Positions 21,284 to 30,409 of a stretch of DNA of 64,000 nt are shown here, in pieces. A model generated the notes under the pieces. It saw only the letters and a program-made list of their open reading frames with translations, was not told the DNA's origin and did not search any database. Position 1 is the first letter of the stretch; every line of letters begins with the position of its first letter. This stretch comes from Eukaryota sp. TZLM1-RC (Eukaryota > Metamonada: BaSk clade), in contig JAUPSS010000002.1 of assembly GCA_040285825.1 (NCBI GenBank), forward strand, positions 1,550,001 through 1,614,000, read 5' to 3'. The position numbers were made by a program, and so were the translations under genes.

Positions 21284-21525
21284 TCAAATAATTAAGCCAT
21301 ATTTATTTCTATGCAATACAAATCCAACTATCCTTGTTGTTGAGCTTTCATTGACAAGCTTCTTCCTAAAGTTAATAGAATGATCATATGGTAACAAACC
21401 AGCAGCTATAATTTCATCACACAACAATAATTGAGAAGAAATAACAACCTCTTCGGCTTCTTCTTGCAAGTTGATAATAGTCTCTTCAGCATCAAGACCA
21501 GAGTTTTGAGCAAGTGTTTATCTCA
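21284..21525 (-). pseudogene. CCT6: CCT6 (TCP-1 zeta) C-terminal fragment
   Basis: The frame TLAQNSGLDAEETIINLQEE matches the LAQNSG(F/L)D..ET...I..E block near the C-terminus of the CCT zeta chaperonin subunit. The remainder, to NKYGLII at 21284, is a diverged C-terminal tail. The homology begins abruptly at 21525; the preceding VIPKTLAQ context, ATP-binding motifs and apical domain are absent. Only about 80 of about 530 residues remain, so it is a truncated gene copy and an active CCT6 must lie elsewhere. Confidence 0.6.
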
Positions 21526-21546
21526 ATAGGTCAGAAACACAAAAAA

Positions 21547-21576
21547 GGGATAAGGGAGGGATTAGGGAGGGAAGGG
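21547..21576 (+). repeat. G-run cluster, potential G-quadruplex
   Basis: Six runs of GGG occur in 30 bp, separated by 1-4 bases (GGGATAAGGGAGGGATTAGG...), with another at 21584-21586. This is exceptional in A+T-rich surroundings. It lies at the abrupt edge of the CCT6 fragment. Confidence 0.7.
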
Positions 21577-21681
21577 AAAAAAAGGGATTTGTATTCAACC
21601 TAAAATTCAACCACTGTAATATGATAAATCGATGGTCTGATCATCGATCCTGTCGAGATAATAGTAGGAGAAGTATGTGTA

Positions 21682-22139
21682 TTGAACAAAGAAATTTTAG
21701 ATGATTCATTCTACTCAGTACTAAATATCGAGGATTTTTGGGATTGGTTAAAAATTCCGAACACTTATTTAAGAAAGTATAAAGATTCAATCTTGAGAAT
21801 CATTGAGATTTGTTGCATTAATGTATGTGATTCTTACAACAAAATTGACTCGGCAGCTTTAAACAGTTCAACAGGTGAAGAAATGTCTTCACCTGAAGCT
21901 GTTGCAAAATCTCTTGATATCCATAGACAAAATGCTGTCCCAGCATTAGCAAAAGCTGCAAAGAAGGCCAAAACGAACGCTGTTTCTGATTCATTAAAAT
22001 CAGATTATCTACATCTGTTCAATCCCAAACAGCTCTCACCTGCTGTTAATGCACTATTTCCCTTACTGCACAACAATTCTTTATTCTGTCAGCAGGAAGC
22101 TACTTCAGGTAATATTGATCAGTATAGAAGGAATTTATT
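21682..22139 (+). other. Open frame of uncertain origin upstream of a non-LTR copy
   Basis: About 150 codons (MNKEILDDSFYSVLNIEDFW...) with plausible protein composition, containing NPKQLSPAVNALFPLLHNN. It runs into the family I element at about 22140. It may be the pre-RT N-terminal region of an element or a host exon captured at the insertion point. Confidence 0.35.
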
Positions 22140-23455
22140 TTTAGTATTAGATTTGTGTCTTTTCTTCAATTCATTGAAAGCAGTTGATTTGCTGATTTAT
22201 TGAATGTAGAACCAGGAATGTTGAAAAGTCACTTATTTTCTTCAGCAAATTTGGGTGATATTGGATTTACTAAATCTTCAATTTTGTGTCAATCAGCATT
22301 CTTGGGTGGTGGCAAAAATTTTATTTATGAATTTTCTCGTAGATTTCCTGATGATTCTCATCTGTTAGTTCCCAATTGCAGTCCTTATTTGTATGAGTTA
22401 TCTTGTGAACTCGAAAGAATGCCACCATAAATCTGGACTAAATGTTTTCCCCTATCAATTCAAGAAATTCCAAACCGATCTCTTTTTAATTTGCAGTTTT
22501 GATGTAAAAAGTTTCAACAAAAATTGTCAAAGATTTTTGAAAGCTTGGTTTCTGATGTTAGACTTGGCTTGGCCAAGAAAAAGAATCCCGCTTTTGCAAA
22601 TCTTTTACAAGATATGTGTGACAGTACTTCTTCTGCCTTAGTAACAACAATTCCCCAAGTTTATGGTACTCTCTTAACTGATTCTGCTTGGACTTTGAAT
22701 ATGAGATTTCGTTTCTTTATCTGGCCTGATCATGTACCTCATAATTTTATTTGTAAATGTTCCCGAAAAATTACAATTACTCAATTGTTAAATTGTAAAC
22801 ATTTTATTACTTTTAGAAGCAAGGTTCACGATGCTGTAAGAGACCAGTTATATTGTATGTTCAAGTCTCATAGAATTGAAACCTCTTTGGAACCGCTGTT
22901 GTCAAATCTTTTTGAAGCTGAAGATGATTTTCATAAGAATAATAGAGGTGATGTCATATTACATGGACAAGATGGAGCCTTCATTTTATTGGATGTAATG
23001 TCTGTTGATCCTTGTAATGTCTCAAATGAAAGGCTTGCTAATTCTAAAATTCATGATCCCCTTTCAAATGCTGAAAATATCAAAATCAAAAAATACAGTG
23101 AACCTTTGTCCAAATTGTGTACCCAACAGCATGCAAAATACAATTTGTATCCATTTGTATTTTCTCTATTCGGTTCGCTTGCTCCCACAGCTATACGTTT
23201 TTCGGCATTTGTGAAATGATTGTAAAGAGAAGAACTAACAGAAATTTCAGCTGATTGTTTTGGCAAAATAGAATTGTGTTTTCTATTTTCAAAGGGATGC
23301 TGAAGAAGGTTTCTGATGCTTTGCTTCCTCTTAGACCTCACTATGAGGGAGTTGCATCTAGTTGTTTTGTTTGGGAGAAATGGATTATTTAAATGTTGAT
23401 TTATAATTAAATTTTATAAAGTGTGCAAATTCAATAAATAAAAATTTTATAAAAA
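22140..23455 (+). mobile_element. Non-LTR retrotransposon, family I copy 2, 5'-truncated
   Basis: Closely matches copy 1 from the LDFCRSFNSL region to the C-terminus. It is broken by a stop near 22428 and a late frameshift near 23215. Main frame 22524-23219 carries the CCHC and endonuclease core (RGDVILHGQDG...LDVMSVDP). The 3' end carries gtgtgcaaattcaataaat, the tail typical of family III, inserted within the family I A/T-rich tail. Confidence 0.8.
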
Positions 23456-23500
23456 AATTATGAATAATTCCATCTTATCAAAGCTTCAAATCCAAGGCAT

Positions 23501-24190
23501 ATGGATCTTCACAAGTACCTTGATGAACAATTGGCTGCTCATGGAAGTTCCAAACATCAAAACTCCCGTCCAAAGCAAAAACCTCAATCATCATCCCATT
23601 CCTCTGCTTTGGACAATCTACCTGTTGTACCATCAGTAACAATACGCTCTGCGGCAGCTCGATCTCTTGAGAAAGAACTTGAACTTCTTCGTGTCAAAGC
23701 TGGTGAACTCAATGCTTCTCTACACCCTTCTTCTTTCACCTATCCTACACCAACCACTTCCCGTCCAACAAGAGTGTATCGGAGGGAATGTAATGAAACA
23801 CCCGATGGTTCTGATACTGAATCGATCTGTTCATTGTCATCTACATCTTCTAGGTCCTCCATTCGAAGAAAAACAAGGAAGAAGTCGAAAGGTGCCAAAA
23901 GACCAAACCCACCCAAAACATACACGACCCTTAGAGAAATGAATCTTGAACGGGAGGTTTCTGTATTGGAAAAGAAAGTCAAGAGTCTTTCGAAACAATC
24001 AACTAAAATCACAAAGTTGGAACAAGAAAACCAAGACCTTCGAGACTCTGTGAGGCGACTGGAAAATGTCCGTCTGCAGCAACGAAGCTTGATACTTCAA
24101 TTGAGAAGAGATTTAGAATGTTGTCTGGGAATGGACAGTGGGTCAAAAGGAGGGTCAAAAAAGGTGAGAAAAAGGAAGAAAAAGAGTTGA
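23501..24190 (+). CDS. Small coiled-coil protein, unassigned
   Basis: 229 codons. The N-terminal 130 residues are Ser/Pro-rich and low-complexity, with an acidic patch (GSDTESICSLSSTSSRSS). A basic stretch RRKTRKKSKGAKRP is at about 126-139. A coiled coil (REMNLEREVSVLEKKVKSLS onward) spans about 150-210, ending in a strongly basic tail (KKVRKRKKKS). No domain recognised. The 60-bp gap to the convergent solenoid gene is typical of this genome. Confidence 0.75.
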   Translation: MDLHKYLDEQLAAHGSSKHQNSRPKQKPQSSSHSSALDNLPVVPSVTIRSAAARSLEKELELLRVKAGELNASLHPSSFTYPTPTTSRPTRVYRRECNETPDGSDTESICSLSSTSSRSSIRRKTRKKSKGAKRPNPPKTYTTLREMNLEREVSVLEKKVKSLSKQSTKITKLEQENQDLRDSVRRLENVRLQQRSLILQLRRDLECCLGMDSGSKGGSKKVRKRKKKS

Positions 24191-24250
24191 GATTTTGTAT
24201 TATTAATTTATTGGTGTTTCAGAAACAAAATACCGTTTTATTCAATTTAT

Positions 24251-26812
24251 TTATTCAATTGTTTGTATATTATTTAATATTGAATTGATTTTTTCCCTGT
24301 TTAATAATTCAATAAATGAAAATTTTCCTATATCATTAACCATTTGTATTTCATTTTTGTAAAAGGTTTCATCAAGATTTAAAACAAGAGAAACAATTGA
24401 ATTGAATAGAGACAAAAATTTGTTATTTAAAGAACTTTTTGTCTTATTTTCAATATACTCCCCCAATTCAACTAATGAAATAATTAATTCTTTTGCTCGA
24501 CCTCCAGTTAGGATAAAGTCACCCGCTATTATCAGAAACAATTCGACTAATGATAACGCACCTAGAGCAACGCCTGGAGACAGAGAAACCAAAGGTAAGA
24601 CTAAATCCCATGATGTAGCCATTAAGGACAATATTTTGAAGGGGTGATGTGAAAGAATCGTGAAGCAATCGTAAAGAAGTTTCAAAGTGATCATTCGCTC
24701 ATTACTGGATGGACAATCCAAACAAAATAAAGTGCCCTTAATTATTATGTAAATCAAAAACTCTAACCCAGTTGATTCTTCTTTTTCTTCAACATTTCTC
24801 CAATCTACTGGCAATGGACTGGTGGATAAAGGTTTAATGATGTTTCTCAGGGCTGATAGAAGAGACGATCTGCTTGATTTGAAAGAACTTTGGGGCAAGA
24901 CAGTTAAAATTTCATTGGCAAAGGAGGTAAGAAAAGGAAAGACCGTTTCTGTTAAAGTCATCGAATTTTGATCTTCATTTTTGATACTATCATAAGTAAG
25001 TTTGAATAGTCCAGAAGCAAATTCAGAACCCACCAAACCATTGTTGAATCGTAAAGAACTGGTGGCAGAGTCCAGAATGTAATCCAAGTTATTGAATAAT
25101 AATTCATGAATTGAGCGCTGTTGAGAATTAGAAATATGCTGGAAAAAATTAATGGCAAAAGAGTTTAGTAAAACTGAATTGAATGAAAAACATTCCAAAA
25201 TTAAAAATAAACTTGAGGGAAATAGTTCTTGAAAGAGATCAATATTTTGAGCAAAAAGAAAACTAAATATTTTGGTGAGACAAGAGAGGATCAATGATGA
25301 CGTGTTGATAACGTGATTGATTGATGTTTGAATATAAATGGTTTGTGATACTTGAAGTTCACGGAGTTGTTTAAGTTTTGTCGTTAGTTCAGAGTTCAAA
25401 AAATCAATCAGGTCAAAAATAAGGTCAAAAATGGCCTCATCAATCAACAATTGATTGATTGAATCAAACTGACCCAGAAAAACAGAGAATAAAGAAGCCC
25501 TTGTTAAATCCAAGTTCTCAATCACCTTAAACCAAATAAAGGATGGTGAAAAAGGAATATTGCCTAATAAATGAGAAAACAAAGTAAAATTAAAAGGAAT
25601 AGTAAACAGCAATGATTCATTTGGAGGACTTTGACAATTTAATATTGAATGTGGCTTACTGGGAGAAATGGAAAGTAAATGGGATGGTAAATTAATCAAA
25701 AGAAAATCAATTAAACTAGTATTGAAATTTGGTATAATAAAATTAAAAAACTGATCAAAAACTAAATCCTGACAGAGTTCACAAATTAAAGATGCTAGTG
25801 TAATAAGGAATTGTCCATTATCATTTAAAAACAAATCAGACACCAATTTAATTTGATTGATGAAATAATGATTAGATTCAGGGTCAACAAAGAAGTTTAT
25901 TAGTAAATACTTTGAAATGGACAGGGTATTTTTGAAGGTAGTGTGGCTGTTTAGGTCAAAATCCAGAGTTTTTGAGCTAACGTTTGAAGAAATCAGACGA
26001 CTTTGAAGTATCACAATTGCTATCAGTCCTAGTAATTTTGCCGGAAAATAAGAATAATTTGTGAAATCCAAGAACCAACAGAAGATACCACTGAATACCT
26101 TAAAAGAACTGGAATTTTCAACAATAAAATTATCAATTCTGGACAAAAATGATGAAAATATTTTCAAAAACAATGGAATTAATTTATCGCAAGCTGCTGC
26201 CTTCCAATCAATTGACACATGTACTGAAAGATTTGAAGAATCGGAAAGTGAAGATAAATCGATCAATTTTGATTGATGATCAGAATGAGACAGAGCAGAA
26301 AAATATTTGTTTGACGGGTCTTTCAATACTGAAAATAGTTTAAAATGTAAAAAATTAATTAATTCAACAATAAAAAGCACTCTGGTGTTCGAATAATTAT
26401 GAATACTCCCAATCAGCACTTTTGACACACTAGCACAAACTCCCGGGAAAAGGAATCCTTTGGTTTCAAGGGCAGTGTTCGTCCACAGAGAGGAAAGAGA
26501 CTTGATGGAAGTTGTTGACAGTGGATGAGGCTTGGAGAGGGAATTGAGAGAGTGGGAGATGAGGGTAGCGGAGAGATGTGGAGGGAGTGGTGGTAATGAT
26601 TGTATTATGGTGTGCAATAAAAGTAGGTGGTCTTCGGTTAAATATTCCTTGTCCAAAAGTTGAGCAATTAGCGTGGAGATGTGTGCAGTGGTTATAGGAG
26701 TCATGGATTTGTTGAGTAAAGATTTGAGTGCTTGTTCCAGAGTTACAAGATCTGAGGAACACACATTGGATCCTCTTTTCAAGATATATTGAAGAGTTTG
26801 TATAGGGTTCAT
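24251..26812 (-). CDS. Large helix-rich, solenoid-like protein, unassigned
   Basis: 853 codons, starting in the third full copy of the start-codon palindrome. It is almost entirely amphipathic and hydrophobic helical sequence (for example TLEQALKSLLNKS and LLLLHTIIQSLPPLPPHL), suggesting HEAT/ARM-like repeats. No catalytic motif is visible. The shared promoter element with RPAP1 and TEX10/Ipi1, both also helical-repeat proteins in nuclear assembly roles, hints at an assembly or scaffold function. TTI1- or Urb-like proteins were considered but no diagnostic motif supports either. Confidence 0.75.
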   Translation of the reverse strand: MNPIQTLQYILKRGSNVCSSDLVTLEQALKSLLNKSMTPITTAHISTLIAQLLDKEYLTEDHLLLLHTIIQSLPPLPPHLSATLISHSLNSLSKPHPLSTTSIKSLSSLWTNTALETKGFLFPGVCASVSKVLIGSIHNYSNTRVLFIVELINFLHFKLFSVLKDPSNKYFSALSHSDHQSKLIDLSSLSDSSNLSVHVSIDWKAAACDKLIPLFLKIFSSFLSRIDNFIVENSSSFKVFSGIFCWFLDFTNYSYFPAKLLGLIAIVILQSRLISSNVSSKTLDFDLNSHTTFKNTLSISKYLLINFFVDPESNHYFINQIKLVSDLFLNDNGQFLITLASLICELCQDLVFDQFFNFIIPNFNTSLIDFLLINLPSHLLSISPSKPHSILNCQSPPNESLLFTIPFNFTLFSHLLGNIPFSPSFIWFKVIENLDLTRASLFSVFLGQFDSINQLLIDEAIFDLIFDLIDFLNSELTTKLKQLRELQVSQTIYIQTSINHVINTSSLILSCLTKIFSFLFAQNIDLFQELFPSSLFLILECFSFNSVLLNSFAINFFQHISNSQQRSIHELLFNNLDYILDSATSSLRFNNGLVGSEFASGLFKLTYDSIKNEDQNSMTLTETVFPFLTSFANEILTVLPQSSFKSSRSSLLSALRNIIKPLSTSPLPVDWRNVEEKEESTGLEFLIYIIIKGTLFCLDCPSSNERMITLKLLYDCFTILSHHPFKILSLMATSWDLVLPLVSLSPGVALGALSLVELFLIIAGDFILTGGRAKELIISLVELGEYIENKTKSSLNNKFLSLFNSIVSLVLNLDETFYKNEIQMVNDIGKFSFIELLNREKINSILNNIQTIE

Positions 26813-26838
26813 GGTTACGGATATTCCTTATGACAATG
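26810..26838 (-). promoter_or_regulatory. Start-codon palindrome, solenoid gene copy
   Basis: In gene sense: CATTGTCA, 13 bases, TAACCATG, including the start codon. It aligns over 29 bp without gaps to the RPAP1 and TEX10/Ipi1 copies, with several substitutions; the core AATATC(C/T)GTAAC is kept. Confidence 0.55.
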
Positions 26839-26984
26839 AAAAAGGTGTCTCAAACAAAAAGCTGTTTCAAAATTTCAATTATCAAATCTTAAGGCCCAAA
26901 AACATAATGAGCTTTTATCCAATTTGTGACCTCACTGCCCTGGGATATTTTATTGTTTTCTTGACGGTTTTGAGAACAAATTGG

Positions 26985-27125
26985 CACAAATAGACCAAGT
27001 GGACCATTAAAAACTTTGAGGGACGTTGAAGAAGGTTGGCATTGCTTTCTCCCAGATTCCATTATGAGAACGTGACACTGAGTTGTTTCATAGTGGAAGA
27101 AATGGATTGTTGATTGATTTAAAAG
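26985..27125 (+). mobile_element. Remnant of a family I non-LTR 3' end
   Basis: gacgttgaagaaggttgg, the phrase tatgagaacgtgacac and the final gaaatggattgttgattg track the family I terminus (GMLKKVSDALL...HYE...). Only the last 45 or so codons are present. Confidence 0.55.
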
Positions 27126-27619
27126 TATAAACAATATGATACCTTTTTGTTTACAAATAGCATCTTACAATGAAGATTATTATAACGAACAGCACAAGTC
27201 CATCACTGTCCTGTTACAAAGAGTTTCAGAATATTTAAGCATTAACCAGTGCGAATAATTGCAAATATCTTAATTTCAATACATTTTTTACAATTTTCAA
27301 AAAGTTCGATTTATGCATAATAATTAATGTCATTACATAAAGTTTATTATGATGGTTATCCAAAAATCCAAATCTGTGAACAAACTAGTTTAAACAGCAT
27401 ATTAAAAACTATATGATTCAATAGACATTCAAAAAACTTAATTTGCAAAAGCATGAAATTCCAATATAAAAAACACATCGAAACTTCAGCAAAGAACTTG
27501 ATGTGTAAATTGAAACCTAATGACACCTTGTCACAAACGATAACGTTTCAACATCGAATAGTTGCAGTATTACCTAATAACATAACGTTATTTTGATTAA
27601 GAATCAATCAAACCAGCAA
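27126..27619. other. Intergenic, nothing recognised
   Basis: About 490 bp of A+T-rich sequence downstream of the V-ATPase gene; no frame or repeat stands out. Confidence 0.5.
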
Positions 27620-28345
27620 TCAAATCAGTATTAATCCTTCATCTTCATAATCATGATCAGTTTTTAATGCAGTTGGTGCTTTGGAAGTCTCCTCCAGAGC
27701 ATTTACCTCCTCTTTCTCTTGTTTTTTCCGTTGTAAAAGTCTCATGCGAAAGAACTCCTCTCTTTCTGCCTCATCAAGTTCATCTAGTATGAATGTTTCT
27801 GTGGCCTCAAGTCTTGGGATTACAACATGCTCCAAAGCATTCACTCTGCGATTAACCAACTTGACTTGATCCTTGAGTGTGATTTCCCCTATTTGGAGCG
27901 ATGCAAGCTTGGTAATCTCTGTTAGAAGGTCTATAAATGCTGAGCGACACTTGTCAATGGCCTCCCCGCCCCTTGCTAGCCCTGCCAGATCCATGGTGGT
28001 TGAGTGATCCTTTACCAGCTCAAAGGTGGGCAAGCGGACGCCTGCAACATTGATCTCGTATCGCTGAACCTTGAGGGATGCCGATCCGATGGTGGATTGT
28101 TTGACTATCTGTTGAAGGTCTCCAACAGACCATTGAACTTGTGAGATTGAAAAAGAGGCCTGTTTAACAGTATTAAGAAGTGATTTGCGGACTTTAGCGA
28201 GCTCCTTCAACACTTTGTGGTTATGTAACGTGAGGGCATCTGCTTTGCGCTTTAATAGACTATGTCCTTCAGTAGCAGATGACCTCTGGGTCTGTGTAAG
28301 CTGAAGATTAATTCTAGTGGGTAGAACTGATGGATCACGCGACAT
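27620..28345 (-). CDS. VMA8: V-type ATPase subunit D
   Basis: 241 codons, the usual length for subunit D of the V1 sector, the central rotor shaft coupling ATP hydrolysis to proton pumping into acidic compartments. Recognised features: ATEGHSLLKRKADAL at about 24-38, the long N-terminal helix, and VNRRVNALEHVVIPRL with ELDEAEREEFFRM in the C-terminal helix (about 168-205), all strongly conserved in the family. The start codon context (ctATGTCGCG) lacks the palindrome. Confidence 0.93.
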   Translation of the reverse strand: MSRDPSVLPTRINLQLTQTQRSSATEGHSLLKRKADALTLHNHKVLKELAKVRKSLLNTVKQASFSISQVQWSVGDLQQIVKQSTIGSASLKVQRYEINVAGVRLPTFELVKDHSTTMDLAGLARGGEAIDKCRSAFIDLLTEITKLASLQIGEITLKDQVKLVNRRVNALEHVVIPRLEATETFILDELDEAEREEFFRMRLLQRKKQEKEEVNALEETSKAPTALKTDHDYEDEGLILI

Positions 28346-28389
28346 AGTCTACTGTATTTGAAATGGAGGCAAATCAAAAAAATCCATGC

Positions 28390-28660
28390 TAATAAGCAAT
28401 AATCTCCACTCATCATTCTTTTCCACACTCACTGACCGTTGCAGTACCCTCGGTCTGCAAATTTCATGGATATGAGAGTACGTAATCCAGTACATGTTCA
28501 GAGCACTGTTAACATCCCAATAGACGCCACATTCACTGTTTTGACAGTGTAGCAGTCCATGGCATGGGACTACCAGTAGTATTGCAGTCAATTATAACTT
28601 TCTCTCTCGAAATTGTTTGCATTTTTTCATTAAATGCTTTTTTGTTTTTGCTTTTGATTT
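28390..28660 (-). pseudogene. Fanzor relic 2, C-terminal part
   Basis: GLLHCQNSECGVYWDVNSAL, then NMY, is the Fanzor zinc-binding and RuvC-III region. Compared with YWDRDVNSA of relic 4, two codons including the catalytic aspartate are missing. The relic is cut at 28660 by a family III non-LTR copy and seems to continue on the far side at about 29466. Confidence 0.65.
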
Positions 28661-28662
28661 TT

Positions 28663-29456
28663 GTGCCACGAAAATTTGGCCTGTGTGCTAATAATGAAGC
28701 GTTTGTAACAAAAATGAGATTATATTTGAATATCCCCATTAATCAACTATTATTCAAAGAAAAATGTGTTTGTTCGAATTCACCTCAACTCACTTTGCAT
28801 CATGCTCTGAACTGTTCTAAATTGATAACCTATCGGTCTTCATTACTTGATGCTGTTAGAGACACTGTTTTCAATATGGCACAAACTGCAAGAATTTCGT
28901 GTATCAAAGAGCCTCTGCTGAAAGAAACACTGTCATTGAATAATTTTGGTTCTGATGATAGAGGTAATGTATACTGTGATTGGATTGACAACTCTGAGGC
29001 TGTTGTTGACTTTGTCTCCTGTAATGTTGCAAATGACACTTTGGTTCAAAGAAGAAAACTTAATCCTGTGACTGCTCTTGATTTTAAGGCCCACAAAAAA
29101 CATAGAAAATGCGGTAAAGATATCGAAGAAGCTAATGTTGATAGAAATAGACCACTTGTTTTTATTGATTTCCCATTTTCGATAAACGGAAGACTATCAG
29201 TAGAAGCAGGAACTTTTTTGAATGATTTCCAAAAAATGGTTCAAGAAAAAACAATTAAAAGATTTGCTGTATTTTTATGGCGCTATCGAATCAAATTTGC
29301 CATTATTAATAGATTGCCTCGTTTTTTCAATCGAATTAGAGAAGCTTTAGCGAGACAGTACGTAGATCAAGATTCTGTAGATGAAATCTTGGTTCATTGA
29401 ATTTTGTCCTATTAGTTATGACTTTATTTTGTTAAGTTCACAAGTTCAATAAAAAT
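28663..29456 (+). mobile_element. Non-LTR, family III, inserted in Fanzor relic 2
   Basis: Starts at gtgccacgaaaatttgg, homologous to 17329 onward. One frame of 278 codons (28564-29400, including non-element bases) carries the CCHC motif, LLDAVRD, the DDRGNVYCDW...AVVDFV core and FSINGRL. RGD has become RGN, so the endonuclease is probably inactive. The 3' tail is a diverged form (caagttcaataaaaat). Confidence 0.8.
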
Positions 29457-29459
29457 GCA

Positions 29460-29650
29460 TAATATTGATTTTGTTGGATTTTTTTTATTTTTTTTCCTTT
29501 TACTTTCTTTCCAACAGAATTCTTTTGTTTGATGATATTCGAGGTATTGAGCAAACGTTTTCACCATTGATATTTCTAATGATCCGCAAGTCATTTTGAA
29601 AACAATGAACAATAGGTTTCACCATCTTGTGCTTTTTAGGTGAATCAAAT
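29460..29650 (-). pseudogene. Fanzor relic 2, upstream part (tentative)
   Basis: The minus frame 29612-29424 includes MVKTFAQYLEYHQT and a Lys-rich KRKKNKKN, similar in character to the Fanzor segment before RuvC-II. Its position on the other side of the insertion supports one Fanzor gene split by the non-LTR element. The evidence is short and compositional. Confidence 0.4.
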
Positions 29651-29826
29651 TACTTTGACTTCGATAGCAACATTGAATTAACAAAAATGTTCAAAGCAGT
29701 GTCACTGGATATTGATCATATAGGACGTGTGAATATTGGTCACACAATGGTCTGATAATCGATCTAAAATTGACATAAGTGTAGAATTAATTTGAGTCAC
29801 TTCAACACATACGCTCTTCTTCAATA

Positions 29827-30354
29827 ATGCGGCTCACAGCTGAACTGATTAAAGCATCTCCTCAGTTCTGGAATCCTCTCAAAGTACGTGAACTCAATCT
29901 CCGTGGACACCGTATACCATCTATAGAAAATTTAGCAGCTACACTTGACCAGTTTAGATTAATAGATCTTACAGATAACTCCCTGAGGTCACTGGAAGGC
30001 TTTCCTACCCTCAAGAACCTTGAGATGTTGTTTCTGACCAACAACAGGATAACTACTATCTCACCCACTCTCTCTGACAAGCTTCCTAACCTAACTACCA
30101 TTATTCTCACCGGTAACCAGATTGCTACTGTGGAAAGTCTAATTCCATTAACAACACTTTCTCAGTTATCAGAAGTGTCACTCTTGAATAACCCAGTGGT
30201 CTCTCAACCAGATTATAGATTGTGTGTCATTGCAATGTTGCCGAGGGTTAAGATACTGGATTTTGTAAAAGTTACTACAAAAGAACGTATTGCAGCCAGA
30301 GAGATACAATCAGAAGGTAAAACTTTTATTGCCGGAGAAGCAGTTCAAATATAA
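29827..30354 (+). CDS. LEA1: U2 snRNP protein A' (LEA1/SNRPA1)
   Basis: 175 codons of leucine-rich repeats. MRLTAELI at the start, RELNLRGHRIPSIENL at 21-36, LDQFRLIDLTDNSLRSLEGF at 40-59, LFLTNNRITTI, IILTGNQIATV and LLNNPVV...YRLCVIAMLPRVKILDF with TTKERIAAREI at the C-terminus all match the U2A' LRR-cap architecture. U2A' forms a dimer with U2B'' on stem-loop IV of U2 snRNA. The protein lacks the C-terminal tail found in longer homologues. Its presence implies U2-type splicing. Confidence 0.93.
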   Translation: MRLTAELIKASPQFWNPLKVRELNLRGHRIPSIENLAATLDQFRLIDLTDNSLRSLEGFPTLKNLEMLFLTNNRITTISPTLSDKLPNLTTIILTGNQIATVESLIPLTTLSQLSEVSLLNNPVVSQPDYRLCVIAMLPRVKILDFVKVTTKERIAAREIQSEGKTFIAGEAVQI

Positions 30355-30409
30355 TATAAAACTAAATTAATTTATTTTTTGATCAACTTGATTAATTTTT
30401 GTGCATGAT

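Noticed and set aside
24251-26812. Assignment of the solenoid protein as TTI1 or Urb1/Urb2
   Set aside because: Helical composition alone is not diagnostic, and no family motif was found.
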